Assembly: GCA_037975125.1 (NCBI GenBank)
Contig: CM075853.1
Location: forward strand, 34,029,113 to 34,093,112
Length of the DNA stretch: 64,000 nucleotides
Direction: 5' to 3'
From: Latrodectus hesperus
Taxonomy: Eukaryota > Arthropoda > Arachnida > Araneae > Theridiidae
This document shows, piece by piece, positions 1 through 27,727 of the stretch. The position numbers and the translations under genes were made by a program. Every line of letters starts with the position of its first letter. Position 1 is the first letter of the stretch. The notes under the pieces were generated by a model. The model worked only from the letters and a program-made list of their open reading frames with translations. It did not search any database and was not told the DNA's origin.

Positions 1-3000
1 TTTTTATATTCATGAAAAAGATCTTCCGTCTATTTTGTGCGACAATATTATGAATAATCACTTTTCTCAAATAAAATTTATTTATTGACGTTCTCTACAT
101 TCTTTTTTTTAATTGAATTGAATTTTTGTCAAACAAGTGGATTATATAATAAGGTTATTTGCATTTTTGTTATTTATATTAATAATTTTTGCTTCAATAT
201 TTAACTTTTATTGTCTATTTAAATTGTAAATGAACTAACATGGTCATACTACTTCCACTTTGATGTAAAAAGAAGAGAGCATACTTGTATTACAGAGTTG
301 ATAAAATCTAATATTGTCATTAAACTCTAAAATGGGATTAATTAATTACTACTTACATTTTTAATATTTCCTTCTTTTTAATACATACTCTTGCAAATCA
401 AGTAATTTATACAATCTACGCAAATTTTTATTTTATTGCCTCAGCGCACTCAAATTAAGCAATGAGAGGAGACATTCGCAATGAACTGTGAAATATGTAA
501 AATGTGAATCATAATATTTTAAAAGTAAATTTTATTCTTATTACTATTATATGCATCATTTTATAAAATAACCACTCAAAAAAGTGCTTTCAATTATTTT
601 TAATGAAGAGTTATAAATAGGAATGCCTATGGTATCATATTCACTATTATTCAGCAAACTTTTGACTGTGGAGGTAGTTAATTTTTTAAAGTATTTAAGA
701 GTAAAAATGAAAATTAATGAATAACATGTTACGAGGTTGCGTAAAGCTGCAATGAAAAATAGGCTTATTCTTAGAACAAATTTAATATCTTTTTATGAAT
801 TTTGTTATTTAATTTAATAGAGATAATTAATCTACGGCTTCTATACATATTTTCTTTTTAACAGTTATAACATTTAATCATAGATAATAAAATTCCAAAT
901 TTTTATCAAAAATATTTGCATATTAAATTTGTTAACAAATATTTCATGGACATTTGATAAAACTCTTCATTCATAATAAATTATCAACATCCTTATAATA
1001 TTATATTGGATTTTATACCGTATAAATAATATGAAAAATATTAAAAACCTATTAAAGATGTATTAAATTTGTTTCCAATTTTAGTATAAAAATATTATAG
1101 TTCAAAAAGTAAACACATTAAAACTATTGTTCAGTACTACAGAAAAATAAATAACAGTTTTTATTCAGATGTATTAACTAAGCTTTCCTATTCAAATAAT
1201 TTTATTTCTTTGTTATGTAGCTATTTTTCATAATTTTTTGCATGCAAAATATACTTAATTAAATCGATTATGTTTAAAGAAATACTACTTTTAATGAATA
1301 ACTAAATAATTAATTAATAAGCAAATTTAAATATAAAATAAATAAACCAAGAAAAATTTACAAATAAACAGTAATCAGTTGTTCAAAAATGTTCATAGCA
1401 TTTTATTTTAAATAATTCAAAACGTGTTACTTAAATTTCTTAGGAAATGTTTTAAAAGCCTTTCATTACGTAATTTTTGTTCATTAATTTAAGCATTTTG
1501 TAACAAAGAAATATTATTATTGAGAAAATTAAATAATATTCTTTGAACCAACAATAAGCAAATTATTCTTTTTGAAGTTCAAAGCATCTGTCAGTTCCAC
1601 AGTTGAATTTTAACGAAGACTGCCTTTCAAAGAGACAAATATAAAAGGAAAGACGATTCAACCTTTTCCCTCGTTAATGATAACACTCAACATTTTGTTC
1701 TTTACAGACCGCCTTCACTGAATGCAAATGTCTGTCTAGATTTTCGAGTCTTCGGAACACATTTCCTAAAGCGATACTCGCTTACGATTTGCTCATTTTA
1801 ATTGATTACTATGTACATCAGTAATGATGAAAATGGTTTCAATTGAAAGGGATGACGGATTCTAGACTTAACGGTTTTCTTTTTAACTGTTCCCAAAATA
1901 GTTACTTAATTGTGCATTTACGTAAATTGCTTAAAACTGAGACATTTTAATTTTAAAAGATAATCTTTGCTCTAGGCAGAAAATTGGAAGAAAAAGATTT
2001 TTTAAATACTGTGTAGCAATTTAATTAGTTAACTATTCTTAGTACAAAGCAACTAACTAATTACTTTAAATTACAAGTATATAAAACATGTAGATAAGAT
2101 TAAAGTCAAATGTTTTATGAAGGCATGAAGAGCACATTTAATTGTTTCTTTCTAATCTTCACATTTTATTAGGCAGAATGATGTATCGTTTTACTTTAGA
2201 GAACTATTTTTGGTTCAAAATTAATTGTTGGGTCAAGAGTCTAACAGCAGTTAAGTCATTACAGCAAAACTGTATTACTTATTACTTGGATTTGTACTGT
2301 ATTATTTACATTTGTTTTACTCATATTAATATAAAACAAATAATGTAGTAAAGTGAAAATTCTATTAATTTAAAACATAATTCAATATGTGCTTGAAATC
2401 ATACTGAAACAAAATGGCAAAACTGTAGTAAAAACTGAGTGATAGTTATTTTAAATAATGTTGATTTTAATGTTGTTAAACTTTTCGATGATCTAAATAT
2501 TGAAAATTTAAGTTATTATTGTTTAAGAAAAAAACTTATTTTGTAAACGAACCCTATGCGTTTCAACTGTAACTATTTCATCCATACCTCTTTTTGTTTG
2601 ATAATATATTTAAATAATTTCTTTACATCAATTAACACAAAATACACAAAGGTAAAAATAGTAATCTCAAAGTAGTTTCATCATACTCTTAATCAAACAC
2701 TGTTATTGGGAAAGTTTCTTATAAAAATCTACTGGAAAGTTTCAAAACAATCTGTTAGAACAAAATCTATCTCTCGAATGAAATGGTCATTTTTAGCTGT
2801 ATTGTGTTACTTTTTCCGCTCTGTTCATCTGCTGTTTTGGATCATTTGGCATGTTCTGCTATGAATCTATTTAGTTCCTTCACTGTATCTATTGTCTTCA
2901 CCTGCTGTTTCATGGAGATGCTAAAACTCAGGAAACATTTGCGGTGCAATTTTATTTTAATTCCATGCAATATTTACGAAATGTTTATCTTGAATAGAAT

Positions 3001-3388
3001 GTAAATGTCATTCCACGTGTTTTTACGTGAATGATGCACGTGTTTTCTATAATGTAAAGTGTTCTCAAAGTTGGGATTCTGAGTTATGAAATGCAATTTT
3101 TATTTACTGATGTTTTACTCAAAAGTTGTGTTCAATGGTGTAATCTTCTTTGTGGATTTCTAAAAAAAAACAATATAATTAATTTTCCTAATGATTATGT
3201 GACCTCAGTGAGGCAATTATACCTACGATGTACAAGGTTTAAGCTGATGATGTACATCAACAATATTCTTCATAGCATTTAATACTTACTGAAGTAAATA
3301 TTCGTTGACACATAGGAGAGCAACCATAGTTTCCAAAAAATTTGTGGATTTTTTTATTTACTTGATATCATTCGCTGCAATCTCTATT
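1..3388. other. AT-rich non-coding stretch
   Basis: I see no recognisable gene. Short open frames at 2142-2348, 2783-3004 and 3091-3282 have no family motif and fit chance frames in AT-rich DNA. Two spots are less A+T-rich than their surroundings: 1610-1790, which contains a splice-acceptor-like pyrimidine tract ending in AG at 1707, and 2767-3060. A small imperfect hairpin built on CACGT/ACGTG lies near 3008-3033. Confidence 0.6.
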
Positions 3389-3793
3389 TTAGATTATTCT
3401 GAAAGAATCAAGTTCGTAAAAAAATAATCTGTTGGATCTATTAGTAGGGTATTAATGCTTTCTTTTATCAGGTTTTTTTGTTTTAAATAAACTACTTTTC
3501 GTGTGATTTAGATAAAAAAAAATTTTTGATCTATATTTTTTATGTGGTTTATACTAATTATAATTTATTTCATATTTTTCTATGTGTGGCCTTAGATTAT
3601 TCTGAAAGAATCAAGTTCGTAAAAAAATAGTCTGTTGGATCTATTAGTAGGGTATTAATGCTTTCTTTTATCATGTTTTTTTGTTTTAAATAAACTGCTA
3701 TTCGTGTGATTTAGATAAAAAAAATTTTTGATCTATATTTTTTATGTGGTTTATACTAATTATAATTTATTTCATATTTTTCTATGTGTGGTC
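3389..3793. repeat. Tandem duplication, two ~203-bp units
   Basis: Unit 1 is 3389-3591 and unit 2 is 3592-3793. The units begin with TTAGATTATTCTGAAAGAAT and end with TATGTGTGG plus two bases. Comparing them by eye I see about five substitutions and one A-tract length difference, so identity is about 97 percent. No open frame spans either unit. This looks like a recent local duplication and not a transposon, because I see no flanking repeats beyond the unit itself. Confidence 0.93.
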
Positions 3794-6694
3794 ATTTTGC
3801 TTTTTCCCTTTTCAACTTTCACATATTTGTAAGCACTATAATCCGTTTAACACAATACATATTTAAGTAAGAATGTTTTTAAACTTTATACTTATATAAG
3901 AAAAATTTTATTTTGCTAACTTATTGTTTAAACTAACTTCAAAACTATGCATTACTCACTACTGTATTCCACATTCCATATTTTAATATTTCAGTGCAAT
4001 GCTTTATTTCTATTAAACTAATCTTACTTCAAAATTTCTCCCGATGATTTATGAAGGACTATATTTACAAAATAGAGATATTTTATTGAGAAACTCAATT
4101 GGGTCTTAAAATTTATTAAAAAAATTTATCCTATAACTTTGAAAGCTTATTTAATAGTAAAAACAGCTTGAAAATAATATCATTAAGAATTAAAACTCAG
4201 CATTAAGCTCATAATTTTGTTTTGTCTCTTTATCATACTTTTTATCATTCTCTTATAATAGGGTATTTTTAGTTCATTACGGTATTTTTCTGAAAGTTTT
4301 TTTTTTATATAATTCGGATAAATTGCAATAATTAGAATGCACATACAATTTCTCTCATTCTTTCAGCAATGAATATTTGGAATTTCACTCTGAAGAAATA
4401 AATTTGTTACTTCTTAAAATGGCAAAAAATGTATTAATTCATTATTTCTTTGCTAAGAACAAAAAATAGTTTAACATTCATGTGTAGTCTAATAATAAAA
4501 GCCGTCAAAATTATTATTTTTTTCAATATTTTCATTTTTAAATATTAGATTCGTTTTTCTCAAATTCACTCTCTCTGAGAAGAAATTTTACCTATCTTAT
4601 GTATAACTATATGAGAAATAAATTTATGTATAACTATTTAATTTTCTGATCAATGAAAAATTCACACAATACATTAAATCACATTTATTTTATTTTCCTT
4701 CAATATTCCTCTTGTATAGAATTCTTAATAATTTATTCTGTGTATTTTGTAGATTGCAAGAACAATACTGGCAAAAATGAAAAAAATATGCCGAATAGAA
4801 AATCATTGTGTAAAAGCTATCAATGAGGTTTAATTAATCTCAGTAGATCTTTTATCATATAAAATACGTCTATTTAGTTATTTTAAAAATTACAAATGGA
4901 CACAATTTATATCAAATTCATGTTTTTAATGAATTGAAATGATTCATGTTTCTACGTAATTATGTGTATTTTCTAAAATTCTGCAAAGCGTATAATATTG
5001 CATACATACCCAAAATGCTCTTAGAAACATGTGAAAACTGGAAAATTTAGCATTCCTTCCTATATATTGGACACAGCTACATAGTGTCAAATAAAGCTAA
5101 TAAATGTAACACATGCACAGAAACCGTTATAAATCTGTCATAGAAGTCATCCGGGAGGAATGTAAAAATTTTTTAAGTTCGACATCCATCTCTCAATTCT
5201 TGGAAAGGGCTAGGACTGTGTAAGGAATATTCTCTTCTAAACAATGCAGTCAAAAGAGTTTATATTTCTAAAACAAGAACTAATACTTTAAGCGAACAGT
5301 TTTTACTAAGAGTAATTTCACATATAAATAAAGATTCATAGTTCTATTTCATTAATTTTATATATATGTCAAAATAATCTGAAATATAACATATTCTCTA
5401 AAATTTTTATCGCCATTTTCTTTTCTTGTGTCAACCACGAAGCAAATGAACATATTTTTCTTTGCTTATTATATTAAGACTGATACAAGGAAAATTATAA
5501 ATAAAATGTGTTCAGTTTTATTATTTTTAAATTTTAAATCATATAACTGAGTCCATAATATAACCGCAGTGATGTAGTAAAAATCAATAATATTTCAAAA
5601 ATTTCAAAAATGATTTTTCTAAAAAGTGCATTAAATCACAAATTTATATAGTAATATTTCTTTTTTCTGAAGAACATTAATTCGATAGAGAACAACGGTT
5701 TGAATAAAGTATCGATATTATTTCCTGAAATGAACATTAAATTCGTTATCTATTGAAATCAATATAACACTGCTTATAATTCAAGTACTATCTGTACGTA
5801 ACATTTGCTATGCTCATCATGTGTTGCAACTTTCAAACTTTGAAATGGTAGTTAAGATATTATCATAAAATTACACTGTTAGTTAAAAACGTGATGGAGT
5901 AATTAAGTGTTGAATAATGACGAAGAACTTGCATTTTATTCAAATGGCAGGTAATTTAAGTAGATGAATACAGTTTTCTTAACGATCTGGTCTGGTTACA
6001 GGCCCTCTATTTAAGGATGCAGTCAGTGTAATGGTGACTCATTTCTGACTTTGTCCTGAATAGAGATAGGTTATGTCTTCGGAATCTTAAGGCTCTATTC
6101 TGATTTCAGTCATGTGTTTAATGTTACCTGAAAGTGAAAGCTTCATTGCAGTAGATTACATAATTTGAAAAATCTTATATTTTTTCACATTTGTAGTTAT
6201 AGCCTACATTTTGAAAATCAGTTGTAACGTTATTTTTGTGTGTCAGTAAATTTGTTCATTTTTATTATGTGTCTTAACAATGAAATGTAAAATTTTTAAG
6301 GATTTTTTTGTCCAAATATTTTTAATGAAGAAGTGAAACTTGAAATAATATGTATATGTAATTCTGACTCTTACAGACTCTTAAATATACAAATCCACTT
6401 AATTTCAAAGAGAAATTAATTTTATCTTTTGAAATCTTCATGCAGAAAAACTAATCTTATATTTTATATTAAAAAATATACACATAATTGCTTTTACTAA
6501 TGAGATAATATTGGATGCCTGATATTTATTCAAATGCAATTATTTGTTTTTAACTAAATATCTTAAAATTTTATGTAACAATAGTTACAACTTTATATTT
6601 ATGATGTTGTCATCTCATCCATTAAAGTAGTGCAAAGGAATGAAATTGAAAAAAAGTGTTTAAGACATTTCTAGACATTTTTGTTCACTCTGCT
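3794..6694. other. AT-rich non-coding stretch
   Basis: No coding sequence is recognisable. The interval 5970-6150 is clearly less A+T-rich than its flanks but has stops in all frames and no motif I can name. The remainder is low-complexity AT-rich DNA. Confidence 0.6.
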
Positions 6695-6892
6695 CTACAT
6701 CAGTAACTTCCGAAGAATGGAAGCGTTGAGGCGGGGGGGATTGAGATGAATCTTGAAAAGCTTCATGGCAGCGCAATCAAAGATAGGGTCGGGAGAGAGT
6801 TCAGTGTCTGTGCAGTGAAGACAACTGCTGCAGCTTCGAATGCCATTGGGAAATATTTTGCTTCTTTGAGGTAATTTAAATCCATGAAACAA
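6695..6892 (-). pseudogene. LINE ORF2 C-terminal tail fragment
   Basis: On the minus strand this open stretch of 65 codons carries CLHCTDTELSPDPIFDC at 6773-6823. This is a zinc-knuckle-like pattern, C-x2-C-x8-P-x3-C, with proline where the family has histidine (usual form HIFDCPAI). The same spacing recurs in the LINE tails near 17.7, 23.6 and 62.2 kb. In non-LTR retrotransposons this knuckle lies downstream of reverse transcriptase and RNase H. The residues after it (LFKIHLNPP) also resemble the tail of such proteins as I remember them from spiders. No RT domain is present, so this is a short 3' relic. The fragment is much less A+T-rich than its flanks and includes a G-tract at 6732-6739. 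The lost histidine argues against function. The alternative is a chance match, which the repeated pattern makes unlikely. Confidence 0.58.

Positions 6893-14714
<7,822 letters not shown>

Positions 14715-14803
<89 letters not shown>
14715..14803. repeat. (TA)n microsatellite, ~89 bp
   Basis: Pure TA dinucleotide run. The LINE tail relic on the plus strand begins about 130 bp downstream. Confidence 0.98.
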
Positions 14804-14809
<6 letters not shown>

Positions 14810-14932
14810 GCCTGAAATAAATTTTTCCAATGTATCATTGCATCATTGCATCTTGAAGGAGAATTCCATTGTTATTTTTCTTATAAGTTTCTGCTAAAAA
14901 ATAAATTCATCCCAAAGAGGAAATTAAGCTAA

Positions 14933-15330
14933 AAGTACATATTAATTCACTCCGTGGTAACATATGGCTGCAAAACTTGGATTTTGACACAAAAATACAA
15001 AAAGTAATATACTAATTTTTTTATGTAAAATGCTTAGAAAAGCTTTTGGTCCATTACAACTAAATAATAATTGTTGAAGAATTAGAACTAATGAAGAATT
15101 GGAAGTTTTTTTTATCAACTATAAGAATATAGTTAGATTCATCAAAGCACAAAGATTTTCATTGCCTGAACACAATAAGAGATCACCTGATAACCAAATG
15201 GTCAAGAGCTTGCATTGGAAGCCCGTATCCTATAGGTCATGGGGAAGGCCAAAGAAAATGTGGCTTGATAATGCTTTAAGACTTTCAAGATCTCCATTCT
15301 CCTTTAAAGGCCAAATTATTAGTGAATATA
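14933..15330 (+). pseudogene. LINE endonuclease/RT C-terminal relic
   Basis: Read in the plus direction across frames, the segment shows VVTYGCKTWILTQKYKK (from 14954), then MLRKAFGPLQLNNN, RIRTNEELEV, IVRFIKAQRFS, SPDNQMVKSLHWKPVS and GRPKKMWLDN. This ordered set is typical of the region after the reverse transcriptase in many animal non-LTR retrotransposons (family form: YGCETWTLT, IKAQRLRW.GH, RGRPKKRWLD). An in-frame stop follows TQKYKK, the W-x-GH part is altered to SLPEHN, and similarity fades after WLDN near 15280. The RT domain, endonuclease and 5' end are missing. The 89-codon open frame at 15099-15368 is part of this relic and not a gene. It belongs to a different LINE lineage from the CCHC-tailed elements elsewhere in the window. 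Clade assignment (RTE-like or other) is uncertain. Confidence 0.75.
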
Positions 15331-17020
<1,690 letters not shown>

Positions 17021-17514
17021 TTGTTTTTTTTAATTTTTTTAACTACTTTGTGACAAGGACTTACATTAATAAATTATGAACTTTTATTTATAAAAATGTA
17101 AAATAAATAAACTAAGTAAGTTTTGTCCTTATTGTAGTGTTAAGTTGGGTATTTTAAAAATTAAATTTTAATTTTTAAAATATTGGTGTGTTATGCAATT
17201 ACAGGTACTACTACTGAAATATGAAGTATTATTTTGCATTTTTAATAGTAAAATAACAATATCCTTGCAAAAGTTAAAAAAAAACTTGATAGTGCTATAA
17301 ATAATATTTATAGATTTGTAGGACATACATTACAAAATTAAATAAAAAGTTATTGAGAGAAACTCTAAATCTACAGAATCACCAGTACATGGTAACACGT
17401 GACATTGTTAGTTCCTCTTGTTTACATTTTAGAATAAATCTAAAGGAAATGATTAATTTAAGTAATGTGTTATTGAGAAGTGAATAAGAGACTTAAACAA
17501 CATCTCCAATAATG

Positions 17515-17861
17515 TTACACTCAGCGCGGCCATTAACAGACATTGACTTAAAGAGAAAACTATTAAGGTGAATTGACAAGTAGGCGAAATTGATTCTAAC
17601 ATAGAAATCACAAAGACAATTACGCGATTAATAACTGACCACTTTGGTGGCATGAAAAATAAAGGTAGACAATATAAAGACATATGTAAAATGTAGAAAT
17701 ATTGTACTAGTGAATAACTCTCTACAAGCCACATTTTCAACTGTCCAGCAATACTAGCATCTCCGAAGAATATAGGAGAATAATCATTTGATGCTGATCT
17801 CTTCACAGAGAATACAGTGGTGCTGGCTAAAGCCGTCATTGCTAGTTCAGGATCCATTTGA
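17515..17861 (+). pseudogene. LINE ORF2 C-terminal tail relic (CCHC knuckle)
   Basis: The plus strand reads TITRLITDHFGGMKNKG, then KYCTSE-stop-LSTSHIFNC with PAILAS following, then DADLFTENTVVLAKAVIAS and SSGSI before a TGA stop at 17859-17861. This is the C-terminal tail of an RNase H-bearing non-LTR retrotransposon. The knuckle keeps C-x8-H-x3-C, while the first cysteine position is now a TAG stop, and two further in-frame TAA stops are present. After the stop comes a short 3' end with GCCAACCAAACAACAAACC near 17880-17898, matching the CAA-like tails of these elements. The minus strand over this interval is open for 161 codons (17453-17938) and looks deceptively like a secreted or membrane protein. 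It is the antisense of this relic and should not be annotated as a gene. The fragment resembles the 6.7-kb tail closely enough to be the same subfamily. Confidence 0.75.
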
Positions 17862-21393
<3,532 letters not shown>

Positions 21394-21410
21394 ACATAAC
21401 AAGAAATATA
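21394..21410 (+). repeat. Left target-site duplication of the LINE
   Basis: ACATAACAAGAAATATA, 17 bp, is repeated exactly at 23866-23882. LINE sequence starts directly after it. Confidence 0.93.
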
Positions 21411-23716
21411 ATATATTTCCAGAATTTCTAAATCTTCTTGGACCAAAGGTCCAAAACACTCTATTGTTGATCTATAACACCTTCTGGAGTGAGAGAACTA
21501 GTTTCCCACCTGATTGGGTAAAGGCTATAGTCATTCCTATTCATAAGAAAGAAAAACCTATAGATGATTTAGATTTATACAGACCTATTTCCCTGACTTC
21601 AGTATTAGTAAAAACTTTTGAACGAATGCTGACTAATAAATTAAAGTATTTCTTGGAATCTTCTGAATTAATTGAGGAGGAACAAGCTGGTTTTGGAAAT
21701 GGTATGTCTACCTCTAACTCCATTATGAAATTTGTTCACGCCATTAAATCAGGTTTCAATGCTATGAAGAGCTCCTTGGCGGTATTTGTAGACTTCCAGG
21801 GAGCTTATGATACTATCTGTAGAAAAAAACTCATAAATAAAATTAAGAGGTCAGAGAATAGAGGGTAGGATGCTGAGTTGGATTGAAAGATTTCTCGCGC
21901 AAAGATGCGTCAAGACTAGTTGGAATAATGTGGAATCCAAATACAGGCAGTTTAATTTCGGACTGCCACAGGGTTCAGTGTGTAGTCCCATACTCTTCAA
22001 TTTATATGTCAATGATCTAGTTAAGAGTCTGAAAGATTTTGAAAATTGCCAAGTAAGCATGTTTGCTGATGATTTAGTTACATGGACGGAAACAAATAAC
22101 CATCGTAATCTGCAGAAACAGAGACAACAACTTGAGAATAGTATGAATAAAGCTTTGGTGGTACTCCAATCATGGGCTATGAATAATCATATGACAATCA
22201 ACAAATCAAAAACCATTCATCAGTTTTTACCCTGAGACACGCATCACCTGATTTTAAATTGTATATTGATGGCTTCAGATTGAATGAAAGTGGGAAGACA
22301 AAATATCTTGGAGTTACAATGGACAGCAAATTAAAGTTCTTGGAACATATCAAATACACTGGTACTAGAGTGGATAAAAGATTACCTATTTTAAAAAGAC
22401 TTGCCGGTGCAAAATGGGGCTGCACCCAAGATACTCTAACCCTTACATATAACACGTATATAAAACCAGTACTTAAATATGGTAGTGAGGTACTGATTTC
22501 AGCCCCACAATCTAATCTGGATATCTTGGAGATAATTCAGAATAAAGCCTTTCGAATAATCACGGGAGCTGTCAAGACAACTCCGATAGTGGCTCTCCAA
22601 GCCTATACATCAAATCTTTCCATTGGTGTTGAGATAAAGAAACAAGCGGTCAATACTTTTGCTAGGATGAGAGCATCTCAGCGAGCTAACTGGATCAATA
22701 ACTGGCAGGCGAGTGTTCTTAAAACTCAGATCTCTCCAATCGAGTGTTGTGAAGAGATACTGAATGACCTAAATCTAAATGTTCCCGTTGAAAAATCTAA
22801 TATACTGGTTAACCCTATTTTATGTAGTATTATGGAATTTTATGAAAATACCATATAATTTAAAAACAGATGGAAATAAGAAAAAAACACATTAGATACT
22901 TTTCTAAAAAAGAATACCTTGTCATTGTTGGACAATAATTACCCCGAGCCAGAATGGATCCGAATTTATACTGATGGTTCTGGGATAAATAATGCTACAG
23001 GCGCTGGTGTTTATTGCAGATTATTATCGCAGCATGCTCCAGTTGGTAAACATCTAATTAATTTTGATGCCGAAGTCCACGTGATCCTCTTGGCGGTGAC
23101 CAATCTACAATCCAACATGGAATCTTTTGAAAATGCTGTCATACTTGTCGACTCAATATCAGCCATGGAATCAATTGCACTACAGTGACTCACGGAATCT
23201 TCCCTTGTCAGTAAAATAAAACAAATTATACGGGAGCTCAATTTGAACGGCAAAATGATAGAGTTTCAGTGGATACCATCACATGTGGACATTGTTGGTA
23301 ACGGAAGTAGCGGACTTATTAGCCAAGAAAGGCACTGAATCATCGATTGAGGAAAGTGCTGTTCCAATGGATTCCCTTAAGAAATGTATGTGATTGCGGA
23401 TCATGCTGAACTATAACATGGATCTGTCCAATAAATTCAGAGACAAACAATGGGAAAATATTAAAAATGACTGGAAAAATTCAGTCACAGACCACGTAAG
23501 GAGGCTGTGGCCAATTTTCGATTGAACACTGGCCACGACTGTCTAGCTGAACACCTGAAGAAAATCAGCATTTTGACTAGTAATCTTTGCCTTATCTGCA
23601 AGACAGACAATATGAATAGAAACCACCTCCTCGTCTGTCAGGGCCTTGACCCTGCATTTCAGCAAAGCGGTGATGTTTGCAAGCTTTATTGGATTGCCAG
23701 GGAACGCAAGTCCTGA
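21411..23716 (+). pseudogene. Reverse transcriptase-RNase H polyprotein, degenerate
   Basis: The order is RT fingers (VIPIHKK, YRPISLTS, QAGF); motif A FVDFQGAYD with catalytic Asp at 21791-21793; motif B GLPQGSVCSP from 21960; motif C FADD at 22062-22073; motif E KYLGVTMDSKL; RNase H TDGS at 22970-22981, Glu at 23072-23074, Asp at 23150-23152, then WIPSHV and, one frame over, VADLLAKKG; and knuckle CLICKTDNMNRNHLLVC at 23588-23638. RT and RNase H catalytic residues are all present, but the frame is broken. Frameshifts lie near 21850-21858, in the T-tract 22224-22228, at 23303-23304 and near 23488. In-frame stops are at 22856, 22877, 23186 and 23391. The terminal TGA is 23714-23716. The ATG at 21389 is not its start, because the first codons are target-site DNA. 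The copy cannot encode a working enzyme. Antisense frames over this interval are shadows. Confidence 0.93.
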
Positions 23717-23865
23717 ACACTTTCCTGCTTCCCCCTCTAGCTTTTTAGACTTTGACTTATGGATTTTAGAGTTTTTATAATTATATATGTGTATTTGTGT
23801 TTGTTTGCGAGTGGCCAGATGTTGATGGATTGGATTCCTTTTGGCCATATGTAACAACAGCAACA
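23717..23865 (+). other. LINE 3' untranslated region and CAA-like tail
   Basis: Between the terminal stop and the right target-site duplication lie ~150 non-coding bases ending in GTAACAACAGCAACAAC. There is no long poly(A). A short triplet tail of this kind is typical of some non-LTR clades and is what the element's own RT would recognise at the RNA 3' end. Confidence 0.75.
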
Positions 23866-23882
23866 ACATAACAAGAAATATA
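23866..23882 (+). repeat. Right target-site duplication of the LINE
   Basis: ACATAACAAGAAATATA matches 21394-21410 at 17 of 17 positions. Flanking bases differ on both sides, so this is the full duplication. Confidence 0.93.
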
Positions 23883-24119
23883 TACAATAAGGAAGTCGTT
23901 AATAAGACATGAGAATGCTTGCAACATGTTGACTATTTTGTTTTAAGTTTTATGATGGCAACTAATTTGATAGCGATGATAAAGTAAAGGCTGTAAATTA
24001 GTACAACAATAGCAAAACCAAATAGCATCCAAATTTTATTTCAGTTGAATTCTTATTGCTTGCAGTACTCCAATTGTGAAATTAGAGTTAGAGATACCAT
24101 GAAGAATATCTATTATTGT

Positions 24120-24270
24120 CTTAAGATTAAGAATCCATAGTTATTGCAAAAGCTGATACATTGATTACTCTACCAAGCGTAATAGCTTCCGTTGAAATTG
24201 AAAAATTCTTCAGCATTCTTCTGCATGTTTAAATATGATTAATTACATATTTTCTACTTCATAACATTTC
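24120..24270 (+). pseudogene. Possible hAT transposase C-terminal scrap
   Basis: One plus-strand frame reads TLITLPSVIASVEIEKFFS, followed by stops. It resembles the hAT dimerisation segment (family form TLPVTVASAERSFSKL) but has two extra residues around the ER position. Upstream and downstream hAT motifs are not readable and two stops lie just before the segment. It sits about 240 bp beyond the LINE insertion, so the LINE may have landed in or near an older hAT copy, but the left flank shows no hAT motif. A chance match is quite possible. Confidence 0.3.
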
Positions 24271-24364
24271 TCTTTCCTTTTTCTTGAGTGCAACCAGATT
24301 TCAAAAACCTACACACTGTGTTCAATATTTGATTATAAAATTGTTTTATTGCTTTTCTTCATTC

Positions 24365-24508
<144 letters not shown>

Positions 24509-24896
24509 ACACTTATCAAACTATCAGGTTACTAACTTCAGAATGACATAATCGGAATACAAAAGCTGCTGATACTGATACTGTACATAAACTTTGGAAG
24601 TTTTGGCAAAAGTAGTATAATTCTTCAGTCATACACATGTTTTTAATTTAATGTGTCCTAACTTGCATTGGTTATTATCAAAATTTGAGGAGGAAGGTAT
24701 ATCATATATCGTCACCTTTTTCTTTTCTTATACACATAAATTTTAAATGCATTAATATTTACATTGTGTTTAACCTGTGAGATATAGCATAGTTTTGATG
24801 ATTTTGATAAACAGAAACATATAAAATTAATATTCTATTTTTAAAAATTATAAACTATAGCAAAGAAAACTTATTCACATACTCAGTCACTAAAAT

Positions 24897-27727
<2,831 letters not shown>

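Larger units (their letters stand above)
21411..23865 (+). mobile_element. 5'-truncated RNase H-bearing LINE insertion
   Basis: A non-LTR retrotransposon insertion of about 2.46 kb, bounded by identical 17-bp direct repeats. Its body runs from partway through the reverse transcriptase (first element residues IFPEFL) through RNase H and a CCHC knuckle to a ~150-bp 3' untranslated region ending in GTAACAACAGCAACAAC. ORF1 and the apurinic-type endonuclease are absent, as expected when target-primed reverse transcription stops early. The RT-RNase H-knuckle order fits the I/Jockey-type group of elements that carry RNase H; the exact clade cannot be set by eye. The element is much less A+T-rich than its surroundings. 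It lies in the same orientation as three other LINE tails in the window. Confidence 0.93.
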
